Positions 1-8,038 of a stretch of 64,000 nucleotides of DNA are shown here, one piece after another (position 1 is the stretch's first letter; every line of letters starts with the position of its first letter). The notes below the pieces were generated by a model. The model saw only the letters and a list, made by a program, of their open reading frames with translations. It did no database searches and was not told the origin of the DNA. The stretch comes from JAYFRC01 sp034926415. Its GTDB lineage: Bacteria > Bacillota > Clostridia > Oscillospirales > Oscillospiraceae. The DNA lies in the NCBI GenBank assembly GCA_034926415.1, contig JAYFRC010000047.1:1-64000 (forward strand), read 5' to 3'. The position numbers and the translations under genes were made by a program.

Positions 1-191
1 ACAAAACATGTGAGATCAAAGTAATCATATTAAATATCATTATGATAATATCACATTATTAGTGAAAAGTCAACTTATTTATTTAATGTGCCTATGCGCG
101 CTTACCAGCCCGCATGGCGCATATTTGATTGCATAGCTGCCTAAAGGGCCATGTTTTTCTAATATTCCTGTTGTCGGTTGAGGACTTTCCG

Positions 192-1499
192 TCAGTTTTT
201 GTGGTTCTTTCGGCTGCCCGCCACACGGCTATGCCGTCTTGCGGATACACCGTGAGGTCTTGCATATGAAAAGTGATCAGTCGCCGAGACATGTGGTTTC
301 CCGGGCTTAGCTGCTGCGGTTGTAAGAGGATTATCAAAGCCATACCGTTTCCGTGGCGCTTTTTCTGATTTTTGCAGGATCGTCATTGGCCCTTCCGATT
401 TTTCCTCAGGGATGGTGCGCCCCATCAACTTTTCAATATCCCTTAGATAGGGCATTTCATCATAGTCGCAGAAGCTGATGGCGATGCCTCCCAGACCGGC
501 ACGGCCAGTCCTGCCGATGCGGTGAATATAGGTTTCTGGTTCATTTGGCAGTTCATAATTAAACACGTGGGACAGCTCAGGAATATCAATTCCCCTGGCC
601 GCAATATCCGTTGCCACAAGGATCTTAATCTCTCCGTTTTTGAAGTTCTTCAGCGCGGTCTGCCTGGCATTCTGGCTCTTGTTTCCATGAATAGCCATCG
701 CCACCATACCAGCCTCGGCCAGTTCTTTGACTACCCTGTCGGCGGCGTGCTTTGTGCGTGTGAAAACCAGCGCGCTTCCAACCTCACGGTCATGAAGCAG
801 CTTTATTAGCAGGCGGGGCTTATTGCCCTTGTCAATCAAGTATACGTGCTGGTGAATGGAAGAAGCTGTACTGGTCACGGGATCGACTTTTACCGTAACC
901 GGATCGTGAAGAATGGTGTTTGCAAGAGCCTCAATCTCCTTTGGCATTGTTGCGCTGAAAAGGAGCGTCTGTCGTTTTTGGGGGAGCGCGTTCAGGACTT
1001 TTTTTACATCATGGATAAAGCCCATATCCAGCATCCGGTCAGCCTCATCCAAGACAAAAACTTCAATCCGCGAGATGTCAACATAGCCCTGATTCATCAG
1101 GGCGCACAGCCGCCCCGGCGTGGCAATCAGGATATCAACGCCGTGCCCCAGTCTTTCTACTTGCGGCACCTGGCTGACGCCACCAAAGATGACGGTGCAG
1201 CGAAGGGGCAGATAGGTCCCATAATACTCAACGTTTTCCTGAATTTGAATAGCCAGTTCCCTTGTGGGCGTCAGTATCAACGCTCTGATTCCCTTTCTCC
1301 GTTCCAATGCAAGGTTCTGCAGAATCGGAAGGGCAAAGGCAGCTGTCTTACCCGTGCCCGTCTGGGCACAGCCGATCAGGTCTCTCTTCTGCAATAGAAA
1401 AGGAATTGCTTTTTGCTGAATGGGAGTCGGTGTAGTATACCCCTGATGGTCAACCGCCTTTAAGATAGGTGCTGTGAGGTTCAGTTCTTTAAATGTCAT
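192..1499 (-). CDS. DEAD-box ATP-dependent RNA helicase (RhlE-like)
   Basis: A cytoplasmic ATP-driven RNA helicase that remodels RNA duplexes in ribosome assembly or mRNA turnover. The 435 aa carry the family motifs in order: Q motif (GYTTPTPIQQ, about 20-29), Walker A AQTGTGKT (45-52), PTRELA (78-83), DEAD (151-154), SAT (182-184) and HRIGRTGRAG in the second RecA-like domain near residue 330. A short basic C-terminal tail of about 60 residues fits RhlE/CshA-type helicases. A stem-loop lies in the region upstream (1589-1622) and a TATAAT-like -10 at 1644-1649 on the minus strand, so the mRNA probably has a leader of more than 100 nt, as cold-responsive helicases often do (inference). The gene stands alone. 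Confidence 0.95.
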   Translation of the reverse strand: MTFKELNLTAPILKAVDHQGYTTPTPIQQKAIPFLLQKRDLIGCAQTGTGKTAAFALPILQNLALERRKGIRALILTPTRELAIQIQENVEYYGTYLPLRCTVIFGGVSQVPQVERLGHGVDILIATPGRLCALMNQGYVDISRIEVFVLDEADRMLDMGFIHDVKKVLNALPQKRQTLLFSATMPKEIEALANTILHDPVTVKVDPVTSTASSIHQHVYLIDKGNKPRLLIKLLHDREVGSALVFTRTKHAADRVVKELAEAGMVAMAIHGNKSQNARQTALKNFKNGEIKILVATDIAARGIDIPELSHVFNYELPNEPETYIHRIGRTGRAGLGGIAISFCDYDEMPYLRDIEKLMGRTIPEEKSEGPMTILQKSEKAPRKRYGFDNPLTTAAAKPGKPHVSATDHFSYARPHGVSARRHSRVAGSRKNHKN

Positions 1500-1588
1500 T
1501 TTATTCTCTTTTTCTTAAATATTAGAGCAGGTGGTATTCATGCTAACGGCATAGATCGGTTCTGCTCTGTATGGCCCAAGAAAGCGAA

Positions 1589-1622
1589 GCGGTTTCCGTC
1601 AATTAAAATCAACGGAAACCGC
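1589..1622 (-). promoter_or_regulatory. Stem-loop in the presumed helicase mRNA leader
   Basis: Perfect 11-bp inverted repeat GCGGTTTCCGT / ACGGAAACCGC around a 12-nt AT-rich loop, about 90 bp upstream of the helicase start. No U-run follows on the minus strand, so it is more likely a leader structure than a terminator. A TATAAT-like -10 (minus strand, 1644-1649) would place it inside the 5' untranslated region. Confidence 0.4.
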
Positions 1623-1797
1623 AGAAATCACTTTACCTTCTTTATTATACCACAAATAGTAAAAAGTAAAAGATAATTTTCCACTCAACGCAGTGTCAGC
1701 AGCCCGCGAGGAAGGCAACAGGCCAGTCAAACGGGGGCTTCAGGCTGAGAACAGTTCTGCTTTTGCAGCCATCGCCTGTTGAACACCTGAAGTAGAA

Positions 1798-3054
1798 TTA
1801 AGAACTATGCCAGTACTTTTTCTCCTTGAGTAAGGCCGTCCACGCCGTCTGGATCTGTAAAAACTGTTGGTAGTGTTTTGGGACGGATTTGCTGTACTTG
1901 GAGAGTTCCTTGGAAAGGTTCATGAATTCCGGACGATCAAAAAAGACGCACAGCTTAGGCAAAATCTCCTCCAGTGTCCGTTTCATTGCCGCGATGGTAG
2001 ATTCATAGGCATCTGGATCGGTAACGTAGAGAAGCAGCGGCTTGTAGCGAATCCATCCGACGCAGGCGTTATAGAAGCGGGTGACCACCGCATTGCTGTC
2101 CGGCAGGACCGGTTCCAGATGCAGTGGGAGAACTCCGTCCAGCAAATGGTGATAGGCAGAAAATCCGTCGTGGAAGGTGTAGCAAGGGACGCGCGTTACA
2201 ACGCGATCGCTAAGCATGGTGCTGAGGAAGGTGTCCTCACCTCTGGCACCGGGTGGATTGAAGAACGCGAACGTTCTATCAGGGGCCGTCAGATTGATGC
2301 AGAGGTTGGAGCCGGAGATAAACTTGCAGTGGTTGACCTCTGTGACCGGAACGGCCTCTCTGGAGAGCAGTACCGGAATATCCGCATAGGTAATGCCGCC
2401 GTTTTGCTGGATGCGTTTGACTGACGTCCAGTTAACAATGTCATTGCTTATTGCCTCAATAAAGCGGCTGAAATCCAACTCTGTCATTAACTCGTTAAAG
2501 CGCATCTGCGGGATGGGGGAAATATAGCCACAGTGGTATCCGTTGGTGATGTCTGCGTTTTTGATGTTCTGCAAATGGACAGGCAGTACATACTGCCCGC
2601 CCCATAGGCAGCTATCGCGGGTCTTGGTCACGGCCACAGGATATTCATCGTCGTCCAGAAACAGAAGATAGTCCATCCCGTGCTCCAGGGCAGCATAAAC
2701 AATGGCGTTGCGCTTCCCTGCATAGCCGGCTCCAAACAACAGCTTGGCGTCAGCGGCAGTCAGAACGCCGTCGTCGATGAGTTGCTGAACGCTGCGTTGT
2801 GCGTTTTTGGAACCGAGAAATATGATTTCCTTAAACGCATCTACCATTTCCTGATTCAAATTGGTGTAATCCGTGGACTGCGTGTTAGAGTACCCGACAT
2901 CATAGGCGACAAACAGGCTGAGGCTGATATTCGCCTGTAGCTTGTCCCGAATCCCCGACTCATTCCAGCTGTATATGTATGAGCTGAGTACCTTCTTAAA
3001 GCTCTTGCGTCCGGTGGCGAATCCGATCCCCAGTTTGATTGTGTTGTTGTTCAT
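1798..3054 (-). CDS. Glycosyltransferase-like protein, GT-A type
   Basis: A 418-aa soluble protein with no signal peptide. Around residue 135 it has LLFLDDDEYP, a DxD-type stretch after a hydrophobic strand, as in GT-A nucleotide-sugar transferases; the preceding segment (GYAGKRNAIVYAALEHGMDYL) resembles the part of family-2-like enzymes just ahead of the DxD motif. A later GARGEDTFLSTML segment could be the acceptor-side acidic motif. The donor and acceptor cannot be read from the sequence. It is monocistronic, with a TATAAT-like -10 at 3102-3107 on the minus strand. It sits in an accessory stretch beside a broken toxin-antitoxin pair. The family call is by motif only. Confidence 0.5.
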   Translation of the reverse strand: MNNNTIKLGIGFATGRKSFKKVLSSYIYSWNESGIRDKLQANISLSLFVAYDVGYSNTQSTDYTNLNQEMVDAFKEIIFLGSKNAQRSVQQLIDDGVLTAADAKLLFGAGYAGKRNAIVYAALEHGMDYLLFLDDDEYPVAVTKTRDSCLWGGQYVLPVHLQNIKNADITNGYHCGYISPIPQMRFNELMTELDFSRFIEAISNDIVNWTSVKRIQQNGGITYADIPVLLSREAVPVTEVNHCKFISGSNLCINLTAPDRTFAFFNPPGARGEDTFLSTMLSDRVVTRVPCYTFHDGFSAYHHLLDGVLPLHLEPVLPDSNAVVTRFYNACVGWIRYKPLLLYVTDPDAYESTIAAMKRTLEEILPKLCVFFDRPEFMNLSKELSKYSKSVPKHYQQFLQIQTAWTALLKEKKYWHSS

Positions 3055-3383
3055 GTTACCCCCTACCGTACCACTGCTTTTATCAACAAGAATATATTTA
3101 TATTATAGCATATAGTACAAAAATCAGGAGAATTATTTCAAGTTGCAATTTGTGAGTCTAACATTTCGATGAAATATGACAACTGCAGCGTGTATTCCTG
3201 AAATCTCAATTCATGGGTTGCCTCACACACGTAACTGCGTCAACTGTTCCGACGTAAAAAGTGGAGATGACGCGGATTGAACGAGCGACATCCGCATTGC
3301 GAACCGCATTATATTTAAAAAACATGAGCACTCGCCTTCACTGAGGTGACAATACCCGCCGTTCGCCGCCTGGATGGTGGCGA
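3055..3383. other. Intergenic stretch without a recognised gene
   Basis: Apart from the AT-rich promoter-like end near 3100-3110 (serving the leftward glycosyltransferase-like gene) I see no open frame worth calling. The part next to the Fic remnant does not continue the Fic reading frame in any of the three minus-strand frames, so the 3' part of that toxin gene is missing rather than just frameshifted. Confidence 0.5.
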
Positions 3384-3632
3384 TCATGACTTACTGATAT
3401 TGACCATGCGGATTTGTCCCGCCCAGTCGTATAAGTCAGAGAAAAGGAAATGATGGATCGCCTTGTAGTGGGCAAAGTCAAAAGCGCCTTCAAGCGGTTG
3501 TTCTTCCAGCTTGGAGGCGTTGATATATGTGGCCAGAGTTTCCGCTTCGTTCAGGGTTTGCTCGTCACGGATATCCAGCTTATTGATCAGGACTGTTGTA
3601 CCCGGATAGCAGTTATCTGAAATTGGATCAAT
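3384..3632 (-). pseudogene. Truncated Fic-domain (VbhT/Doc-like) toxin remnant
   Basis: Translating the minus strand from an ATT codon at 3632 gives 82 residues resembling the N-terminal part of Fic AMP-transferases: NCYPGTTVLINKLDIRD, then FLFSDLYDWAGQIRMVNISK, which matches the conserved stretch ahead of the active site (typically FLF-D-YDWAG-IR-VNISKG). A TGA at 3386-3384 ends the frame before any HPFxxGNGR catalytic loop, and nothing Fic-like follows. There is no ATG; AAGGG lies seven bases ahead of the ATT, so the start may have decayed too. It lies 12 bp after the antitoxin gene, the usual order for VbhA/VbhT pairs. The toxin should be inactive. Confidence 0.75.
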
Positions 3633-3644
3633 GCTGTATCCCTT

Positions 3645-3824
3645 TTATTTGGCCGCCTTTGCCGCTTTTGCGGCCGTAAACTGCTTCAGGCATTCGGCTG
3701 TGGTGGTTTTGCCGCTGAGTACCTGCTTGCATTGATTGCGCATTTTGGGGGTTACTATATATCCTTCCATACGGACGGACGCTTCCGCGTTTTTCATGGA
3801 AACAGTATAATCTTTTTTGGCCAT
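3645..3824 (-). CDS. VbhA-like antitoxin of a Fic toxin
   Basis: A small cytoplasmic protein of 59 aa. Residues 11-20 include SVRMEG, which matches the SxxxEG inhibitory motif with which class I Fic antitoxins push a glutamate into the ATP site of their toxin; the rest (VTPKMRNQCKQVLSGKTTTAECLKQF) resembles the C-terminal half of VbhA-family antitoxins. The start at 3824 is chosen because CTGGAGGT precedes it; the longer open frame reads back through a terminator and the tRNA-Thr gene and is not credible. It lies directly upstream of the Fic remnant. The antitoxin is complete while its target is not, so it is either a relic or acts on another Fic protein. Confidence 0.75.
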   Translation of the reverse strand: MAKKDYTVSMKNAEASVRMEGYIVTPKMRNQCKQVLSGKTTTAECLKQFTAAKAAKAAK

Positions 3825-3844
3825 GACGGCACCTCCAGACATAG

Positions 3845-3874
3845 AAAAATCTCCGTCAAGAAACCTTGACGGAG
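3845..3874 (-). terminator. Rho-independent terminator of tRNA-Thr
   Basis: On the minus strand, immediately after the tRNA 3' end, CTCCGTCAAG and CTTGACGGAG form a perfect 10-bp stem around a 4-nt loop, followed by ATTTTTCT. Confidence 0.85.
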
Positions 3875-3877
3875 ACG

Positions 3878-3953
3878 TGGAGCTGGTGGGGTGACTCGAA
3901 CACCTGACCTGCTGATTACGAATCAGCTGCTCTACCAACTGAGCTACACCAGC
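3878..3953 (-). tRNA. tRNA-Thr (CGT anticodon)
   Basis: A 76-nt cloverleaf on the minus strand with acceptor stem GCTGGTG/CACCAGC, a D arm (GCTCAGTTGGTAGAGC), anticodon stem GCTGA/TCAGC with loop TTCGTAA giving anticodon CGT, a T loop GTTCGAGTC, and an encoded CCA. A terminator follows. Two decayed partial copies lie upstream (4048-4095 and 4191-4231). Confidence 0.95.
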
Positions 3954-4047
3954 ATCTGTGAGAACCGACTGTCTCCGTCGAAGTTCTGTTTGTTAGTTTA
4001 CCATGTTTTCGCGCGTTTGAAAATACCTGACCTTATGGACAATCGGC

Positions 4048-4095
4048 GACCTGCTGATTACGAATCAGCTGCTCTACCAACTGAGCTATGCCAGC
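4048..4095 (-). pseudogene. tRNA-Thr remnant, first decayed copy
   Basis: The 5' half of tRNA-Thr(CGT) (acceptor 5' strand, D arm, anticodon arm) is repeated with only two or three changes, but the T arm and 3' acceptor strand are replaced by unrelated sequence. It cannot fold into a full tRNA. The flanking sequence is also related to that beside the intact gene, so the unit of duplication is about 140 bp. Confidence 0.75.
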
Positions 4096-4190
4096 GTCTT
4101 CTATAAGAATCGGCTTTTCGCCATATCCTGTTTCTTAATTTACCACGATTTTGCGCTCTTGAGAACCGCTGTCCCAAGCGATAACCGGCG

Positions 4191-4231
4191 ACCTTCTGAT
4201 TGCGAATTAACTACTCCTCCGACTGCGCGAC
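4191..4231 (-). pseudogene. tRNA-Thr remnant, second more decayed copy
   Basis: ACCTTCTGATTGCGAATTAA and the following bases align with the anticodon and D arm of the tRNA-Thr gene with many substitutions. It is the third unit of the tandem array; spacer sequence (for example TTACCACGATTTTGCGC) also matches the spacer of the previous unit. Confidence 0.55.
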
Positions 4232-4383
4232 GACAGTATGAATATTAAGTTTCCGGTAGCCGACGCCTCTTCGTATTGTGCCAGTTTACTCCACAACGCG
4301 GTGTTTATGATAGCACATTTTCCACGCGCAGTCAACGTATTTCTGGCTCCGCTCCCGCAGTTTTTCCACCATGGAAAGGAAGA

Positions 4384-4411
4384 GCGTGGGTGTCCCGCGG
4401 GATACCCACGC
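4384..4411 (-). terminator. Terminator downstream of the TetR gene
   Basis: A near-perfect palindrome, GCGTGGGT-TCCCGCGGGA-ACCCACGC, 63 bp after the tetR-type stop codon, followed on the minus strand by TCTTCCTTT. Confidence 0.55.
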
Positions 4412-4473
4412 GTCGTTTTATGCCGTACGCGGAACTCACAGTTCCGAAACGCGCTCAGCTTTGATATGGAGCC

Positions 4474-5178
4474 TTATTCCTCGTCCATGTGCCCGTCGTC
4501 GTACAGATCCGCCGGGAAACGGAAACGCGGATCCAGAGTCGGCGTGCTCTTGTGCGGTTCCTCTGGCTCGCTCTTAAAATTTTCCGTAAAGATGCCGTGG
4601 TCGAGAATTTTCATGAACTCATCTACCACATGATCGACCACGGAACGGTCAGTCTTAAACAGTCCCCAGTTCAAACCGAGGAAGTTGGACGCGCCCATCA
4701 GCGTATAGGCTAGCACCTCAGGGTCTATATCCCTGACCTCTCCGGTCTTCTGTGCTTCCTTAAGTCCCGGCATATATGCCTCGCAGAATGTCGTATAATA
4801 GTTGACAAACAGTTCATAGTCTATATACATCGATTCCCATATTATATGGTACATATACTGGTTATCAAGTACAAAGTCAAGCCAGACCTTCAGTCCAACA
4901 CGCTCGACCTCGCGGCGGGTCTTGCAGTCCTGTACCGCCCTGCTCAGATTCTTGCGTATCATATGACTGCACTGAAAAAGGAGATATTTGTACAAATTAT
5001 ATTTCTCGTCAAAGTAAATATAAAATGTACCGGGCGCAACTCCGGCAAGCGACGTTATATCGTTTATAGACGCGTTATGATAGCCTTTTTCATAAAATAC
5101 CTGAACGGCCGCATTCAAAATATTATTTAGCGTGGCGCGTCCGCGCTTGGTCCGCGGTTTATTTACCAAAGATTCCAT
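4474..5178 (-). CDS. TetR/AcrR-family transcriptional regulator
   Basis: A 234-aa regulator with the N-terminal TetR DNA-binding domain (about residues 14-60: RATLNNILNAAVQVFYEKGY, then INDITSLAGVAPGTFYIYF, the helix-turn-helix). The C-terminal part is helical and would bind a small ligand, often an acyl-CoA or lipid-like compound in regulators beside CoA-transferases. The start has GAGGT eight bases upstream. A perfect inverted repeat CTGATT-TACG-AATCAG (5213-5228) lies 35 bp ahead of the start, a good candidate for an autoregulatory operator. It follows the large transporter/CoA-transferase operon in the same direction and probably controls it (inference). Confidence 0.9.
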   Translation of the reverse strand: MESLVNKPRTKRGRATLNNILNAAVQVFYEKGYHNASINDITSLAGVAPGTFYIYFDEKYNLYKYLLFQCSHMIRKNLSRAVQDCKTRREVERVGLKVWLDFVLDNQYMYHIIWESMYIDYELFVNYYTTFCEAYMPGLKEAQKTGEVRDIDPEVLAYTLMGASNFLGLNWGLFKTDRSVVDHVVDEFMKILDHGIFTENFKSEPEEPHKSTPTLDPRFRFPADLYDDGHMDEE

Positions 5179-5212
5179 ATTATACCTCGCATTGCTAATA
5201 GAAATTGTGAAC

Positions 5213-5228
5213 CTGATTTACGAATCAG
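5213..5228. promoter_or_regulatory. Candidate TetR operator
   Basis: Perfect 6+6 inverted repeat CTGATT-TACG-AATCAG just upstream of the TetR-type gene. Size and position fit an autoregulatory operator. It is not the same sequence as the repeated motif near 14134 and 14319. Confidence 0.4.
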
Positions 5229-5325
5229 ATTTCATGGATTCATTTTCTTGCTTAATTATAGCAATTCATGCCGCAAATTACAAGGCTCAAATAAACGTTT
5301 GGCAACATTTTCCGAATATTTTTTT

Positions 5326-5543
5326 CTTAAAGAGCGAAGAAATTCACATTCATCGTTACTTAAACAGAAAAACAAAATTGTTTTGCACAACATGAACGCT
5401 TCTACTGTAAATCATTTGTGAAACAAAAGTGTTTTTTTATCTAAAGAACGGAGAAATTCACATTCAGTGTTACTTAAACAAAAAAGCGAAATTTTTTGTG
5501 CAACATGAACGCTTCTACTGTAACGCTTTCATGAAACAAAAGC
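5326..5543. repeat. Tandem repeat, two units of about 105 bp
   Basis: Units 5326-5431 and 5440-5543 share long blocks: GAAATTCACATTCA, GTTACTTAAACA, CAACATGAACGCTTCTACTG and GAAACAAAAG. They fill most of the 450-bp gap between the TetR-type gene and the hydrolase. I see no open frame in them. The second unit runs up to the hydrolase terminator. Confidence 0.8.
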
Positions 5544-5582
5544 CCACCCCATAAAATGCGCGCAGCTTTCTATGGGGCGGGC
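5534..5582 (-). terminator. Terminator of the hydrolase / liv operon
   Basis: On the minus strand, about 48 bp after the hydrolase stop, GCCCGCCCCATA pairs with TATGGGGTGGGC (one G-T or mismatch) around a 17-nt loop and is followed by TTTTGTTT. Confidence 0.75.
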
Positions 5583-5629
5583 CAGCAAAAGACCGGTGTG
5601 GGAGATAGGCGCCGGCCTTATTCTGTCTG

Positions 5630-6451
5630 TTAAACGATGTTGTATTCCATCTTCGTATTGTTAAGGAATCCAAGCACAAGCGATGTGAAAATGACCGGTT
5701 TCTCATACATCGAGGCGTGTCCGCATCCGGGAATCACCACATACTGACAATTCGGAAGATGGGAAACGATAAATTCCTGTTCCTCCATCGGGGTAAGATA
5801 GTCCTGCTTGCAGGACACGACGAGCGTAGGTGTCTTTATCTTTCCGAGTTCGGTGGAAACGTCATATTTCGCGGCGCTGTTTGTGAGCCGCTCCATGGCG
5901 CCAAGAAAATCCTTGTTTGAAAATACCGGGCGAAGCATATCGCGGCGTCTGTTCATCCAGTCGTTGTGCTCTCTATAGAAGCCTGGAGAATAGATAATAG
6001 GAATAGTCGTCAGATAATAACCGTCGGGGTCCTGCTCCGCGATTATCCAGCCGTCGCCTATGTCGCCCAGCCACGGGCCGGTGCGCGCGGTAGCGTTGAA
6101 CAGCAGCAGCTTATCCAGCTGCTCGGGGTACTTCAGCGCAAATTGAAGTGCAACCTCGCTGCCGTAGGAGATGCCCATGACGGAGACCTTTTCCATTCCG
6201 AGTGTCAATATGAGCTCGTGCACGACCTCGACCTGTATGGCCTGAGTGTACTGAGGTTCTCCGCCCATGCGCTGTGACCTGCCTTGGTCGAGGAAATCGA
6301 CCAGAATAAGCGTGTTGTTTGCGCTCATGGGCTCTATGAACTCTTTCCAGCTCATGCAGGACATCATTATGCCGTTGAGCAGGACAAGCGGCCTGCCTTT
6401 TCCGTAGACCTCGTAATAAATGCTTCTTCCTTCGTACTCAAAAGTCGCCAT
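5630..6451 (-). CDS. Alpha/beta-hydrolase fold protein
   Basis: A 273-aa cytoplasmic hydrolase. It has the cap-type alpha/beta hydrolase plan: oxyanion strand PLVLLNGIMMS near residue 27, nucleophile elbow MGISYGSEVAL (G-x-S-x-G, Ser near 97), a late aspartate in VSCKQDYLTPMEE and the catalytic His in PGCGHASMYEKP. The family includes esterases, lactonases and C-C bond hydrolases; the substrate is unknown. The start at 6451 is preferred over 6463 because the repeat element upstream places AAAGGAATGG before it exactly as it does before larC, whose start is certain. It is the last gene of the liv/CoA-transferase operon and probably acts on a product of that pathway. Confidence 0.85.
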   Translation of the reverse strand: MATFEYEGRSIYYEVYGKGRPLVLLNGIMMSCMSWKEFIEPMSANNTLILVDFLDQGRSQRMGGEPQYTQAIQVEVVHELILTLGMEKVSVMGISYGSEVALQFALKYPEQLDKLLLFNATARTGPWLGDIGDGWIIAEQDPDGYYLTTIPIIYSPGFYREHNDWMNRRRDMLRPVFSNKDFLGAMERLTNSAAKYDVSTELGKIKTPTLVVSCKQDYLTPMEEQEFIVSHLPNCQYVVIPGCGHASMYEKPVIFTSLVLGFLNNTKMEYNIV

Positions 6452-6453
6452 GT

Positions 6454-6596
6454 TTATGACCATTCCTTTCGCTTCGCTCCAGTCACAAAACAGCCATGAA
6501 AAGGAACAGCCGTTTTGTACGGATTCTTCGGTTGCCGCGTCCGCGGTGAGAAAAATACAATTGAATCAACTGAAGTTTGAACTTGTTTCAAACTTT
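6454..6596 (-). repeat. Interspersed intergenic element, copy A
   Basis: About 143 bp filling the gap between the CoA-transferase stop and the hydrolase start. Read on the minus strand it begins with AAGTTTGAA-ACAAG-TTCAAACTT (perfect 9-bp arms) and ends with AAAGGAATGGTCATAA just before the start codon. Copies B (25600-25738) and C (58566-58706) share both ends and several middle blocks (TTTTTCTCACCG, GGCAACCGAA, GTACA, TTTTGTGACT). A TTCCTTTTC block in the middle can pair with the AAAGGAA of the Shine-Dalgarno. Confidence 0.8.
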
Positions 6597-6605
6597 CCTG
6601 CACCG

Positions 6606-7916
6606 TTACTTTCCGAGTATTCCTACGCGAACCGCATCCTCGCGGAGCTGCTCGCGGAATTTCGGATGCGCTATCGCGATAAGGCGTGCGACACGCTCTT
6701 TGATATTGGTTCCGCGAAGCTCTGCGACGCCGTATTCGGTTACGACACGGTCGACGTCGTTTCTGGACAGGGTAACGGCCGCGCCAGTCATGAGCTGCGG
6801 GACAATCTTGGATATCTCGTGCTTCTGTCCGTCCGGGCCCTTGACCATAGCGGTTGAGTAAAGCGCGATTATGCTCTTGCCGTTTTTGGACATCAGAGCG
6901 CCGATGGCGGTGTCGGCCTGGCCTCCCGGGCCGGAAAATTGGTGAGAGCCAAGAGACTCGGAAGCGCACTGTCCGGTGAGGTCGACCTCGAGCGTAGTGT
7001 TGATGGATATCTGGTTATCGTTCTGTCTGATGGTGTAGGGATCGTTTACCCAGCAGCCGTCCCTTATTTCGACAGCCGGATTGTAATCTATAAACTCATA
7101 GAGCTCGGGCAAGCCTAACGCAAAGGTGGTGACCATCTTGCCCTTGTTTATCTGCTTGCACTTACCGGTGATGACGCCCATCTTGGCAAGGTTCATCATG
7201 CTGTTGGTCATCATTTCGGTATGAACTCCGAGGTCATTCTTTGTTTTCAGATATTCGCCGACGGCGTTTGGTATTCCGCCTATGCCAAGCTGTATGCATG
7301 CCCCGTCGGGAACCATATCGGCGATGTACTTGCCAATAATGGTATCCTTCTCGCTGAAAGGCGCGTCGGTCACCACGGGAGGCTTATAATCGACCTTTAC
7401 CATGTAATCAATATCGCTTATGGGGACTTGCGCGTCGCCGAAGGTATAGGGCATGTTGGGATTTATCTCAAGAATAACGAGGTCGGCGACCTCTATCATG
7501 CGCTTCTCGTAAGTATTGGAGAGGGAGAGCGAAACATAGCCGTGCTTATCTGGCATGGAAGCCGCGCCGACATAGATATTCGGTTTTACATGATCCAAAC
7601 GCCTTGTGGCTGCTAAATGAAGGTTGTTGGGTATGAACGACATATTGCCGTTGGCGTGGGACTTGCGAAGCTGGGGCGCGTAGAACCAGCCATCCACATT
7701 GAAGCTGTCCACATACTGGGGCTCGTATATCTTTGCACTATAATGAGTAGGATTGCAGTTTGTGATGGTTACATTCCTGACGCGGTCCGCTATGGTGTGG
7801 AGATTCTCCATGAACGCTCCAGCTTCCGCAGCTCCGAGTCCCGTGACGATCTGGTCGTTGGACTTGACCATCGCAAGCGCCTGCTCGATAGAAATCAATT
7901 TGGATGAGTAATCCAT
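6606..7916 (-). CDS. Acetyl-CoA hydrolase/transferase family CoA-transferase
   Basis: Moves CoA between acyl-CoA and free carboxylates in the cytoplasm. The 436 aa span both domains of the family I-like acetate/butyrate/4-hydroxybutyrate CoA-transferases: an N-terminal NAD-fold half, then the C-terminal half with LGIGGIPNAV, GVHTEMM (the glutamate that forms the CoA thioester) and FSGPGGQAD, near the usual length of about 430-440. The start at 7916 follows GGAGG by eight bases; the frame opens five codons earlier inside that site. It is in the operon downstream of the transporter binding protein. Substrate specificity (acetate, butyrate, 4-hydroxybutyrate or other) cannot be read. A paralogue lies at 54761-56065. 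Confidence 0.92.
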   Translation of the reverse strand: MDYSSKLISIEQALAMVKSNDQIVTGLGAAEAGAFMENLHTIADRVRNVTITNCNPTHYSAKIYEPQYVDSFNVDGWFYAPQLRKSHANGNMSFIPNNLHLAATRRLDHVKPNIYVGAASMPDKHGYVSLSLSNTYEKRMIEVADLVILEINPNMPYTFGDAQVPISDIDYMVKVDYKPPVVTDAPFSEKDTIIGKYIADMVPDGACIQLGIGGIPNAVGEYLKTKNDLGVHTEMMTNSMMNLAKMGVITGKCKQINKGKMVTTFALGLPELYEFIDYNPAVEIRDGCWVNDPYTIRQNDNQISINTTLEVDLTGQCASESLGSHQFSGPGGQADTAIGALMSKNGKSIIALYSTAMVKGPDGQKHEISKIVPQLMTGAAVTLSRNDVDRVVTEYGVAELRGTNIKERVARLIAIAHPKFREQLREDAVRVGILGK

Positions 7917-7956
7917 ATAGAATGCCTCCATTGTAATTTAATCTTATTAATTTTTT

Positions 7957-7996
7957 GCGGCGGGAACCGCCTTCATAAGAAAGCGATTCCCGCCGC
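7957..7996 (-). other. GC-rich stem-loop between binding-protein and CoA-transferase genes
   Basis: GCGGCGGGAA-CGC pairs with GCG-TTCCCGCCGC around an 11-13-nt loop. In the direction of transcription it is followed by A residues, not U, so it is unlikely to be a full terminator; it may stabilise or process the mRNA between a highly expressed binding protein and the downstream enzymes. Confidence 0.5.
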
Positions 7997-8038
7997 ATAT
8001 AATGTGCGGCTATAAATCAGTCAGGAAAGAAGTCGCTT

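Noticed and set aside
3825..3938. N-terminal extension of the antitoxin frame to 97 aa
   Set aside because: It would read through a terminator and into the tRNA-Thr gene; the inner ATG has a good Shine-Dalgarno.
7957..7996. Intrinsic terminator splitting the liv operon
   Set aside because: In the direction of transcription the hairpin is followed by A residues, so it lacks the U-run.
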